Below the pieces are notes generated by a model. It did no database searches and was not told the origin of the DNA. It saw nothing but the letters and a program-made list of their open reading frames with translations. DNA of 59,023 nt from Thermoproteota archaeon (GTDB taxonomy: Archaea > Thermoproteota > Nitrososphaeria_A > Caldarchaeales > Calditenuaceae): positions 1-59,023 of the forward strand of contig JAUQPZ010000006.1 in NCBI GenBank assembly GCA_030550155.1. The letters are read 5' to 3'. The position numbers and the translations under genes are program-made. Shown here in pieces: positions 40,480-49,592 of the stretch (position 1 is the first letter of the stretch; each line of letters begins with the position of its first letter).

Positions 40480-41802
40480 ATGAATATGATGACCCAAAGA
40501 TCAAAAAGAAACCTGATCATTAGCGTAGTAGTGGTTCTTATCGTCGGCATCGCTATAGGAGCTACACTTATTGTTTTGAATCCATCAGCTCCCGCAAAAG
40601 AAAAAGTTGTTATGATCGTGATGAGTGGCCCAGAGGCTGAATATATAAAGAAAGCCGCTGAAGTATTTAACGCCGAGGCTGCCCAGGAGCTCAACGTTCA
40701 ACTCGAAATAGTTGAATTAGGCCGTGACCAATACTTCGACAAGGTTAAGACAGCGTTATTGGGAAGGTCCAAAGAGTTCGACATCGCATGGCTAATCAAT
40801 CTAGACATCGCTCAGTACGCGAAAGCTGGCGTCATAGAGCCGCTTGACGGCTACATCTCAGATCGCAATTCGATGAAGTATGACATAAACGAGTTCCTAC
40901 CAATAGCCCTCGAAGGTGTGAAATATAAGGGAAAGACATACGCTATACCACTATGGATAAGCACTATGTTTCTGTACTATAGAACAGACTTAGTATCTCC
41001 AAATGAAATCGATGAGTGGGACAAGTTTATAGAGACAGCGAAGAGATTCACTAAATCTTACAATCCAAATTCTTCAACCGATTATGGAACTACGATTTTC
41101 GGCGCCCCTTTCGTGACTATGCCTATGGAGTGGTACATTTATCTCTGGTCTTATGGAGGAGAAATTATAAAGGATGGACTGCCAGTATTTAACAATCCGG
41201 CTGGACTCAAAGCAGCTAACACCTACTACCAGCTAGTAAAACACGGCATCGTTCCACCTGACTGGAACACGTATGAGTATCCCAAGGTCTTAGAGGCAAT
41301 AAAGAACGGGAAAGTAGCATTTGGCATTCAGTGGGACGCAGCATACTTCGAGATAAAGAGCGCCCTTGGAGATAAGGTGGAAATTATGCCTCCCCCCGCC
41401 GCTCCCGGCGGCAAACCTGCTGCATACACACATACATGGACAATGGTCATAAATGGAGCATCTGATAAAAAAGCAGCCGCATTCAAGGTGATGACCTGGC
41501 TGACGTTAGACGATAAAGGCGCGCAACTACTCGGTTCGTTTGGCCTTCCTATACCGACTAGGAAAGTTTTGACAAATCCAACCTTTAAGGAGAAGGCGCC
41601 TCACTGGGAGAAGATGTATAACCAGATTTTGAATTATGGGCATTCTTTACCAGTAGCTGCGTCTTTCTCACCGATACAGGATAGGCTCATATTCTATTTG
41701 AGCAAGATGCTGAGCGGAGAGTTGACGCCTCAGGATGCCTTAAACAAGGCAGCCGAAGAAGCAGTCAACATAATGAAAGAAGCTGGAGAGTATGGGGCAT
41801 GA
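40480..41802 (+). CDS. sugar-type ABC transporter substrate-binding protein
   Basis: N-terminal TM anchor, class-1-like SBP fold text: QLEIVELGRDQYFDKVKTALLGRSKEFDIAWL..., PLDGYISDR. Confidence 0.88.
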   Translation: MNMMTQRSKRNLIISVVVVLIVGIAIGATLIVLNPSAPAKEKVVMIVMSGPEAEYIKKAAEVFNAEAAQELNVQLEIVELGRDQYFDKVKTALLGRSKEFDIAWLINLDIAQYAKAGVIEPLDGYISDRNSMKYDINEFLPIALEGVKYKGKTYAIPLWISTMFLYYRTDLVSPNEIDEWDKFIETAKRFTKSYNPNSSTDYGTTIFGAPFVTMPMEWYIYLWSYGGEIIKDGLPVFNNPAGLKAANTYYQLVKHGIVPPDWNTYEYPKVLEAIKNGKVAFGIQWDAAYFEIKSALGDKVEIMPPPAAPGGKPAAYTHTWTMVINGASDKKAAAFKVMTWLTLDDKGAQLLGSFGLPIPTRKVLTNPTFKEKAPHWEKMYNQILNYGHSLPVAASFSPIQDRLIFYLSKMLSGELTPQDALNKAAEEAVNIMKEAGEYGA

Positions 41803-41805
41803 CTA

Positions 41806-42678
41806 ATGAGGAAGTGGGCAATTAATAGAAATAATCTTTTTCTTCTTCCCTCGCTTATAATCCTCATTCCAATATCTCTTATTCCTTTCTTGATAATAAT
41901 TTATTTCAGCCTCTTGAACATATATACATTCAATTTTTATAACCCGTCATGGGCCGGCTTGAACAACTTCATCAACCTAGTATCGGGTCCTGATTTTTGG
42001 AATTCTTTATTCGTTAGTGGACTATACGTAACCGTTGTCGTAGGAGCAGAGGTGATTTTCGGGTTGTTATTAGCATTGTTTTTTAATTATAATTTTTATG
42101 GAAAATCAGTCTTGTTCGTTATCATAATGATTCCGGTCATAATTTCACAAGCAGTAGTAGGATATATGTTCTTAATAATGCTGTCGGACATGTTCGGCAT
42201 AGTAAGTTATATATTATCTATCTTGAATGTAAAAATCTCGATATTAGGAGAACGCGCAGCAGCGTTAGCCGCAATGATTTTAATAGACATCTTAATATGG
42301 ACACCTTATTGTTTCCTAGTGATCTATGCAGGCTTAAAGACCGTTCCATCCGCTGTCTTAGAAGCAGCTAAAATTGACGGAGCCACGAAATATAAACTAT
42401 TTAGATACGTGATGCTCCCTTTACTTTTGCCAATAATAACGGTTGCAGTAATATTTCGAACGATTGACGCTTTTAAGACTTTTGACTATGTATATATAAT
42501 TACTGGTGGAGGGCCAGGAACCGCGACGACCACGTTGTCAATTTTGATTTATAAATATTTTGACTCGGGAAACATAGGGATGTCTAGTGCCCTGAGTTTG
42601 CTAGTTTTGATTATGGCTATCCTCTTATCTCGGTTATACTATAGCTTCTTGGTGAGTAGAAGATGGCAGACCACATGA
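41806..42678 (+). CDS. sugar-type ABC transporter permease
   Basis: six-TM architecture, EAAKIDGATKYKLFRYVMLPLLLP EAA motif. Confidence 0.9.
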   Translation: MRKWAINRNNLFLLPSLIILIPISLIPFLIIIYFSLLNIYTFNFYNPSWAGLNNFINLVSGPDFWNSLFVSGLYVTVVVGAEVIFGLLLALFFNYNFYGKSVLFVIIMIPVIISQAVVGYMFLIMLSDMFGIVSYILSILNVKISILGERAAALAAMILIDILIWTPYCFLVIYAGLKTVPSAVLEAAKIDGATKYKLFRYVMLPLLLPIITVAVIFRTIDAFKTFDYVYIITGGGPGTATTTLSILIYKYFDSGNIGMSSALSLLVLIMAILLSRLYYSFLVSRRWQTT

Positions 42679-43475
42679 AAATCATTTATACAATCATAGC
42701 ACTTTTGATCTCGTTTTTATTCATATCTCCCATACTGTGGATCGGCGTAATTTCTGTTAAGCCCACCGATTTGATATTCTCTGAAGTCATAAGCCTAACT
42801 TTCTTTCCTACGATCGAACATTATAGCAATGTATTATCATCACAATTCGTCACCTATTTGTTAAATAGTCTATTAGTTGCTTTATTCAACATTGCGCTCG
42901 TACTCTTAATATCTATTCCAGCAGCCTACGCTGTTAGTAGATTGAGAGTTGGCCGTAAAAATTTTATGTTCTGGCTTCTTACCCTAAGAATGACACCGCC
43001 AATAGTTTTTAGCATACCAATCTTTGTGATCTTTCAATTAATCGGTCTTCTAGACAATCTTCTTTCACTGGTTTTAGTGTATTCCATCTTTAATGTTCCT
43101 CTGGCCGTCTGGTTCTTCACCACTTTTATTAATGCTATTCCTCACGAGGTTGAGGAAGCGGCATTTATAGATGGTTGCGATATTTATAATCTATGGTTAA
43201 GAATCCTGATACCCATTATTATGCCTGCCATAGTTTCAATATCAATACTGAGCTTCATAGCAGCGTGGAATGAATACCTATTTGCCTTAATCTTAACAAT
43301 CACAAAGAGCCGTACTTGGACAATAGGTTCACAGATATTCGTAGGTACTTATAGAGTGCAGTGGGGTGAGCTTGCGGCTGCAGGCATAATAGGAGTCATA
43401 CCTCCTATCTTATTACTTTTTATTATTAAGGAACGTTTAATTCAAGGATTGACGTTAGGGAGACTTAGGGGGTGA
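42663..43475 (+). CDS. sugar-type ABC transporter permease
   Basis: EEAAFIDGCDIYNLWLRILIPIIMPAI EAA motif; overlaps upstream permease. Confidence 0.9.
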   Translation: MADHMKIIYTIIALLISFLFISPILWIGVISVKPTDLIFSEVISLTFFPTIEHYSNVLSSQFVTYLLNSLLVALFNIALVLLISIPAAYAVSRLRVGRKNFMFWLLTLRMTPPIVFSIPIFVIFQLIGLLDNLLSLVLVYSIFNVPLAVWFFTTFINAIPHEVEEAAFIDGCDIYNLWLRILIPIIMPAIVSISILSFIAAWNEYLFALILTITKSRTWTIGSQIFVGTYRVQWGELAAAGIIGVIPPILLLFIIKERLIQGLTLGRLRG

Positions 43476-44644
43476 CACATATGAAAATATCAGTTAGCGA
43501 GATAAATGAGTGTGTACAGCTTGGTTTGGGTTGGCTAACATCTATGACAAGGCAAATCGGTAAAGATAAATATGCAATATATGAGAGATTTATGATAAAC
43601 CTACTTCAAATAAAGAAATTGTTTCGACCAGACTGTTGCGCCGAGTTTGGGTTACTACTAAGTGAGATAAATGAGGATAGTCAAGATTTAGCCACTATCA
43701 GGGAGGGCATAAAACGCTGGTTACTTGAATCCATTCATAACAATAGATACTTTTTTGGCTTTGATGAGGAGAAAAAGGTCTGGGTTAATCAATCATGGAT
43801 AAACGATAATTCAAAGGTCCTGATATATTTTATAAACGAAGAAGAATATGCTGTGGCAGAGAAGATTGCACGTTTTCTGTTGGACGCGCAGGATGTGTCA
43901 GGTGGATTTAAAGCCTGTCTCGTTGAAGACAGAGAGTGGTTTCCAGTATTCGTGACGACTACTAATTGGGCCACCTATTCATTATTAAGATTATACAGCG
44001 CAACCAAGAATAACGTTTACCTTGAAGCTGCTCTTAAGGGGTTAGATTGGCTAATCAATAAACAGAAACAAAATGGGAGGATAACAACCACATATGAACT
44101 GTATCGAGGTGAACCGATGCGTGAAAATTGGAGACCTCCGTCCTCCGAGACCGCGGAGGTAATCCTACCGTTAGTAGAGGCATCGAGATTAGGGTTTAAC
44201 GAATATAGGAAAAATTTAGAAGCAGCTCTGAGTTGGTTAATGACGCTTCAGCATGAGTCCGGAGGTATAATGAATTGTGATGACGAATCAATAAACGCTT
44301 CAGAAGAGTGTAATAAATATCTTGCGGATCTGGTCTACACAAACAGCTACGCGTTACTGTCAGCCATTGAAGCCTTAAAGGTTACGATGAGAAAAGACTT
44401 GGAAACATTCGTAGAGAAGCTAGCAACCTTTTTAATGAAAATACAGGTAAGAGAAGACGTTTTCTGGAAAGGAGGCTGGCGGGGATCGTACGATTTAATG
44501 GAGAAAAAATGGGCGGGCCGCTCTCTTTTAGGTGGCAACTTCGAAGAGGAGGGAGGAATGTACTCAGTCTATACAGGCTGGTCGGCCGCCGTAATACTGC
44601 TAGGTTTGACAAAACTTGCAAAGATAATTCAGAAAAATATCTAA
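43472..44644 (+). CDS. alpha/alpha-toroid-like protein, possible carbohydrate-active enzyme
   Basis: repeated Trp/Leu helical repeats (ARFLLDAQDVSGGFKA, GLDWLINKQKQNGRI, ALSWLMTLQHESGGI); co-directional with ABC genes. Confidence 0.55.
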   Translation: MTHMKISVSEINECVQLGLGWLTSMTRQIGKDKYAIYERFMINLLQIKKLFRPDCCAEFGLLLSEINEDSQDLATIREGIKRWLLESIHNNRYFFGFDEEKKVWVNQSWINDNSKVLIYFINEEEYAVAEKIARFLLDAQDVSGGFKACLVEDREWFPVFVTTTNWATYSLLRLYSATKNNVYLEAALKGLDWLINKQKQNGRITTTYELYRGEPMRENWRPPSSETAEVILPLVEASRLGFNEYRKNLEAALSWLMTLQHESGGIMNCDDESINASEECNKYLADLVYTNSYALLSAIEALKVTMRKDLETFVEKLATFLMKIQVREDVFWKGGWRGSYDLMEKKWAGRSLLGGNFEEEGGMYSVYTGWSAAVILLGLTKLAKIIQKNI

Positions 44645-44942
44645 ATTATCAATATATCGATAACATAATCTCATGGAGAGAGAAGGAAAGTTACTGAATA
44701 TTAATCTTACCATAATTTATTATCATGTGAATTATCAACTACCTCTGAGATTTAATGCTACGCCGTGAACTCATAATATGTATGGGATGCACAATAAATG
44801 AGTAACAGTTCATTTGGGGAATTTTATCATTATCAAGTCGAGTGCTTAGAGAACTACCTTGTCATTACAGATAAAAGCATAATCGTCGGAAATCTGTCGA
44901 GCAATTTTCACGAAAAACCCAACTGCTTAACACCCAGAAAAC

Positions 44943-45182
44943 TCAGCACCTCTTGGGACCCGTCCGACGAGACGCCCTAAGTTTATCCTTACAGCCAAGC
45001 GTAACCGCGCACTTCACAGCCTCAGTGACAAATAATCTTATTATGCCTCCCCCAAACGAATTTCTCACGGTAACCATCGCATTACCTTTAACAGCTAGTT
45101 TGGTAAACTTTCTAAGGCAGGTGAAGGACTCCACGCTAGGAAAAAGCTCGTCGATGGATTTTAGCGAATAAGGCCAAATCAT
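44943..45182 (-). CDS. hypothetical protein, possibly decaying
   Basis: 79-aa ORF just downstream of the 45191-45616 frame. Confidence 0.3.
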   Translation of the reverse strand: MIWPYSLKSIDELFPSVESFTCLRKFTKLAVKGNAMVTVRNSFGGGIIRLFVTEAVKCAVTLGCKDKLRASRRTGPKRC

Positions 45183-45190
45183 CTTCCGCC

Positions 45191-45616
45191 TTACTCCAAC
45201 CCTTCTATAAAGTGGAATGTTTCTCTACATTTTGGACATTCAAACTCTACATAATCCGCTTGGACATCTGTCGCCTCATCTCTTTCGAATACCAAGTGAT
45301 TTGGGTCTTGTGGGGAGGGGTAAACTTAGTAGCAGAGCCAGACCTTGTCGAATTCTAGGACATACTCAAGTGGGCTGCATCTGTGACACTCAAACCCCCT
45401 CCCGTTAAACCTGAGACTCATACGGGTAGGAGGCTCTGGCATGTATTTAACAATGAGAGGCCATACCTCAACGCCGTAACCGCATAGATATATTATCAGG
45501 ACGGTGGAAAGCGCTATACAATAGCCGTCGTGGCCTGCTTGACATTTATTCATGGCTGCGCATCGAGGCTGTATGAGTGTTTTCAGTTTTAGGTATGACG
45601 ACTGAGTTAAATACAA
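45191..45616 (-). pseudogene. double zinc-knuckle protein with one internal TAA (45326-45328)
   Basis: ...GRGFECHRCSPLEYVLEFDKVWLCY*VYPSPQDPNHLVFERDEATDVQADYVEFECPKCRETFHFIEGLE. Confidence 0.5.
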
Positions 45617-45774
45617 TGGATACCGCTGGAGCGTCCAGAACCCTTATGTTCTTGCCGACAGCGAAGATGAGGCAAGGAAGCTTTTGAAGAGGGGGGGGGG
45701 ACGCAGGACTGTGTGGCGACTGCCTCTCCGAAATGCTTTCCGATTGCGGGTATCAGGTGATGCGGAATGAGTGA
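45573..45774 (+). pseudogene. small CxxC protein interrupted by TGA (45603-45605) and by a G10 run (45691-45700)
   Basis: MSVFSFRYDD*VKYNGYRWSVQNPYVLADSEDEARKLLKRGG then, with one G removed, DAGLCGDCLSEMLSDCGYQVMRNE. Confidence 0.45.
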
Positions 45775-46899
45775 GGAATGGGGTGAGGAAGAGGTCGAAG
45801 AGGAGGAGTGGCAGGAAGAAGAATGGGGGGAGGAGGAATACGTCGATGAAGAATATGGGGAATATGAGGAGCGTGGGGAGGTCGGGCTAAGACAGGTTGG
45901 CCCCATCTCAAACGTCTCTGACAACCATCATCGGGGCTCGCCCAGGTGTGTCTGTGCTCGGAGCTGCCGTCCCACTACTGTTACGAGTGTCATGCCCGTT
46001 TCTGTTCAACATGTCATATACGGCATGTAAAGCTTCCAAGGTCGCTATCCTTCACAGAATATGTAATGGTGAGGAGGCATCTGAAATACATACGTCCAGA
46101 CCATACGATACTGGTGAAGATGTCGGAGGCGAGGAGGAGGCTCATGGAGACCTATGGAATAGACCAGGAGAGGGACAATGCCGAGAAGGTTTACGAGATG
46201 GCGACGAGTAATGGCCTCACAGACTAGCTTGCCGAGAACTATCTAAAAAACAGCTACGACAACGCTTTGAAATATATTGCGGAGCAGAGAATCGTCGTCG
46301 AAGGCTTCTCACCCGGGGAGGTGGCGAAAGCGATACACCACTGTAGCAGAAAGGTTCGCGAGAGCTATGTCAAGGAGTTGAGGAGGGAGCTTAGGCGGGA
46401 AATAATAATTCCCTTCACACACCTCCTGATTAGGGGCGGGGATGACAGGAGCTATCTGGAGAGGTTATATCAGAAAATCGTAGGCCTGAGTTCGGCGTTT
46501 TCAAAATCTGAGCCGAGCCTAGACCACTACATCAGAACAACAGCTCCCACAACCCTGTCAAACCTTTCCGATGGGGGCGGGGGCATAATGGCCCTCAGAG
46601 ACGTGGCGGAGCTTCTTGAAGAAGCTATGAGGCTATATTGTGAGACAGTGGGGAAGCCTAGGCCTGTCAGACATCATATTCGAAGCAGGGCGGCTGGAAA
46701 GCTGTTGAAGGCGGAGGAAATATTCACCGAGCAGCTGATAAACAATCTGAAGGAAAAGTTTCCCGAAGAAGCTTATAGAATAGTGTCGAGCATGAGGAAC
46801 ACCATCAAACTTCTCAAAAAAGAGCTGGAAGCATATTTGGATAAAGCCTCCTCCGAGCCTCAGGACACCATGCAGTCAAAGATTGAATCATATTTTTAA
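45767..46899 (+). pseudogene. acidic N-terminus + B-box-like zinc finger + helical domain; one frameshift (~45950) and one in-frame TAG (46225-46227)
   Basis: ORFs 45767..46030, 45946..46227 and 46267..46899 reconstruct one protein; ...RCV(x)CSELPSHYCYECHARFCSTCHIRH...GLTD*LAENYLKNSYDNALKYIAEQ. Confidence 0.5.
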
Positions 46900-46963
46900 C
46901 GTTACGTATCCTCCGAATATACTTTTTATGGAAGATAAGAGGGGGCTGTCGACTTAAGGCTAC

Positions 46964-47476
46964 TCATGACTTTATCCACTCCTCCGATACCTTCGGCCTG
47001 TATGTTGGGGAGCATGTGTTGAAGTGTTTTATCCTTCTCTTAGGCTCGCTGGACCAAGACTCTATCGTGTTCCTCCTTCCGAATGCCTCTGTCGGTATCA
47101 GTATAGACTGTAGGCATACTTTCTTTACTTTACATTCTCTATGGATATTCCACGACCCCTAGATACCTGTATGGTGAATACCTCTCCCCTCCCAATCTCC
47201 TTGGCAGCCCATCGATAGCCCCCTTGAAGAGATATGGAACCATCTCCTGACCAATTCATGGCCTACCCGGAATCCTAGCACGTCCAAGACCTCGGCAACC
47301 ATTCTAGGGCTGAAGCCCCCTCCACATACATCCCGACAGCAAGAACGCATACGAGGAAAAACATTTCTATCACTGAAGAAACCTATAAGACGGCCTAGGC
47401 CAACCCCCATACCCATCACCCCAACGAACGGGTAGGCCCAGACCATAGACCTTAAGTTAACAGTCCCGTCTCTCAC
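46964..47476 (-). mobile_element. DDE-type IS transposase relic (internally deleted, one in-frame TAG at 47159-47161)
   Basis: same frame contains FSPRMVAEVLDVLGFRVGHELVRRWFH and, after the stop, EAFGRRNTIESWSSEPKRRIKHFNTCSPTYRPKVSEEWIKS. Confidence 0.55.
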
Positions 47477-47482
47477 TTGTAT

Positions 47483-48237
47483 TCACTTCTTAGGTGGTTT
47501 TCGAGTCTTTGCTTTTTTTCTTATCATTGTGAAACCCTCTAGCTCGTAGAATTTTTGTCTGCTCCTTGCGCTTATGTAGAGGCTGTAGATGTTCTTTCTC
47601 AATCGGTATGGCTTGCCTTTTCTCTTATCGTGGATGGGGGTTCCTTTTTTCGCACGTAGATGCAGTCCGGTTGTTTTGATGCCTAGATCGCTGAGGGGTC
47701 TCTTGGTGTAGTTGAGGAATTGCTGGTCTGAATTAAAGCATGGAATAGACCCATCACTAATTACTGAGACTTCACTGTCGAAAAATCCATTTAGAAATCT
47801 CCTCTTGCAGTCTTTGCTGTGTTCTACGAATGGTTTTATCCTCTCTATGTCTATGGGATTCCGTAGAAATCCGTAGAGAACCTTTGATTGAACGGTTGTT
47901 CGTAACAACTCGATTCTTGTCATTGTAGGCTTTAGCGGATGCCTGTTGAGAACTTGTCCCAAGCACTTTGAGAACTCTTCTATGAACCCCCTATCTACGG
48001 CCTCGCCCCTACCTCGATGCTGCCTTTTCTTTTTCTGACTACCCATCCGTCGCCGGAGACAACTCCCATGATGTATGTGAGTTCTGGGGATTTCTCTAGG
48101 AAGTCCATGGACGGTATTCTACACCCGTTGAATGGGCTATGTATTCCTCTCAACCACTCACTGACCTGCGACTTGCGTAGCCGGACTCCGTATATCTTTT
48201 CTATCTCCCTTATGATCTTCTTGTACGAGTGTCCCAA
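47483..48237 (-). pseudogene. LAGLIDADG homing endonuclease, frameshifted between its two motifs
   Basis: ORF 47995..48237 has YIMGVVSGDGW; ORF 47483..48046 has FLNGFFDSEVSV and an NIYSLYISARSRQKF tail. Confidence 0.75.
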
Positions 48238-48352
48238 TCCCCACGCGCTCCCTGCCCAGCTAGAGGCTTTACGGCCCAGGAAAAGTAGGCTGCCCCAGCA
48301 CCATGCTGGGGATCCCGAGACGCCGTGTGTATTAAATCTCCTAAGCTTAAGT

Positions 48353-48712
48353 TTACTCTATATGCCTTATTTCCACTTTTAATCCGAGCTCGCGTAGTTG
48401 CTCATAGTGTTTGTCCGATGTAACTAGTGTCGGGTTTTTTGCTCTTGCGGACGTTGCTATGAGTAGGTCGGCGTCTGGTACTTTTACGCCTATACTTTTT
48501 AATTTTTCATATAATTTGCAGTATTCGTTTACGACATCATTGTTTAGAGAGATTATCTCATAGAGTTCTTCAAGGGAGGATTTTACCTCGTTTCGTTTAT
48601 GTGCCGGTACTCCTCGGAGAAATTCGATAAGGGTGATTACGCTGATAGAGCCCTCCTCTAGCGCCCCCCTTCTGGGGAGTTCGATCAGTATACTCGTGTC
48701 AAGCAGATTCAT
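48353..48712 (-). CDS. PIN-domain toxin (VapC-like)
   Basis: MNLLDTSILIELPRR...VKVPDADLLIATSARAKNPTLVTSDKHYEQL. Confidence 0.85.
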   Translation of the reverse strand: MNLLDTSILIELPRRGALEEGSISVITLIEFLRGVPAHKRNEVKSSLEELYEIISLNNDVVNEYCKLYEKLKSIGVKVPDADLLIATSARAKNPTLVTSDKHYEQLRELGLKVEIRHIE

Positions 48713-48905
48713 CGCAATTCGAGCTCACTCCTAAGTTTTTTGGACTCCTCCAGCACATTACTAAGATCCTCTTCGGATAATGTTCTTCTGAGCTTTTCGA
48801 AGGCTTCGCGTCTTCTTTTCTCCTTTACCTCCTGATACAGCCCCAGAAGATATTCTCCCCACTCAGCGTTAGCCTTATCTTTTTTCTAGTATCTCTTTTA
48901 TCTCT
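48709..48905 (-). pseudogene. VapB-like antitoxin without a start codon, frame broken at an A6 run
   Basis: own reading: EIKEILEK-[A6]-DKANAEWGEYLLGLYQEVKEKRRREAFEKLRRTLSEEDLSNVLEESKKLRSELELR; TGA overlaps VapC ATG (ATGA). Confidence 0.5.
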
Positions 48906-49163
48906 TAAGGAAGCTATATGGTTGAATAACTAATCAATCATTTAACCCACTAAATATATACCTTACTTTTTAAATACTGTCCTAATAAGGTAGGGTATTT
49001 AAAGCATTATCCGGCACTACCCCCAGTATAGTTCTCGTTTTCCGTTTTTTTGAGCGTATAGAACCCGATGGAAGACCTGTTCTCCATGAATTCTGGAAAG
49101 CCCGTAAATAGCAGCAGCTTACTAGGAATTACGACGAACATGGGCCCAAACGTTTCCCTAAAA

Positions 49164-49592
49164 TCAGGTCTGAGAAGCCTCTTTATCCCCCTCTATCCAT
49201 TCCGCCTTGAAGCCTTCGGCCCTCCTGTATACCCAGTAGGCCCTCCTCCCCTTATTCCTCACCCTCTCTAAGACACCCAACACCGCTAGGTGCTCAGGCC
49301 CAAGCCTCGCGTGCCGGAAGTCTTTTGGAGCCCAGCACCTCCTGTGGAGCTCTTGGGCAACCTCTGAGGGCGACCTTTACCTCTCGAAGAAGCCATCCTC
49401 GACCAAGAGAATAATCTTACCTTAAAGCTCACTCTCAGTAATCTTCACATAGACAGGCTACCTAGCAATAATAACTCTTGGAACCTCAACCCTAACCTCG
49501 AGTGATCCCAAGTTTTTAAGAAGAGTTTTCACCGCCTGCTCCAAGGCTTCAACCCTGTGCTTAAGCTGCTCAACCTCCGATCCAGAGCCCAT
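49164..49592 (-). pseudogene. 143-codon coiled-coil/helical protein frame with three internal stops (TAG, TAA, TAA)
   Basis: codon-by-codon reading MGSGSEVEQLKHRVEALEQAVKTLLKNLGSLEVRVEVPRVIIAR*PVYVKITESEL*GKIILLVEDGFFER*RSPSEVAQELHRRCWAPKDFRHARLGPEHLAVLGVLERVRNKGRRAYWVYRRAEGFKAEWIEGDKEASQT. Confidence 0.65.

Noticed and set aside
44798-44980. 60-aa plus-strand ORF after the ABC operon
   Set aside because: No motif, overlaps minus-strand ORF 44943..45182; likely chance.
48953-49015. AT-rich partial inverted repeat (TACCTTAC...TAAGGTAGGGTA)
   Set aside because: Imperfect and short; could be a promoter region or a relic but there is no specific support.
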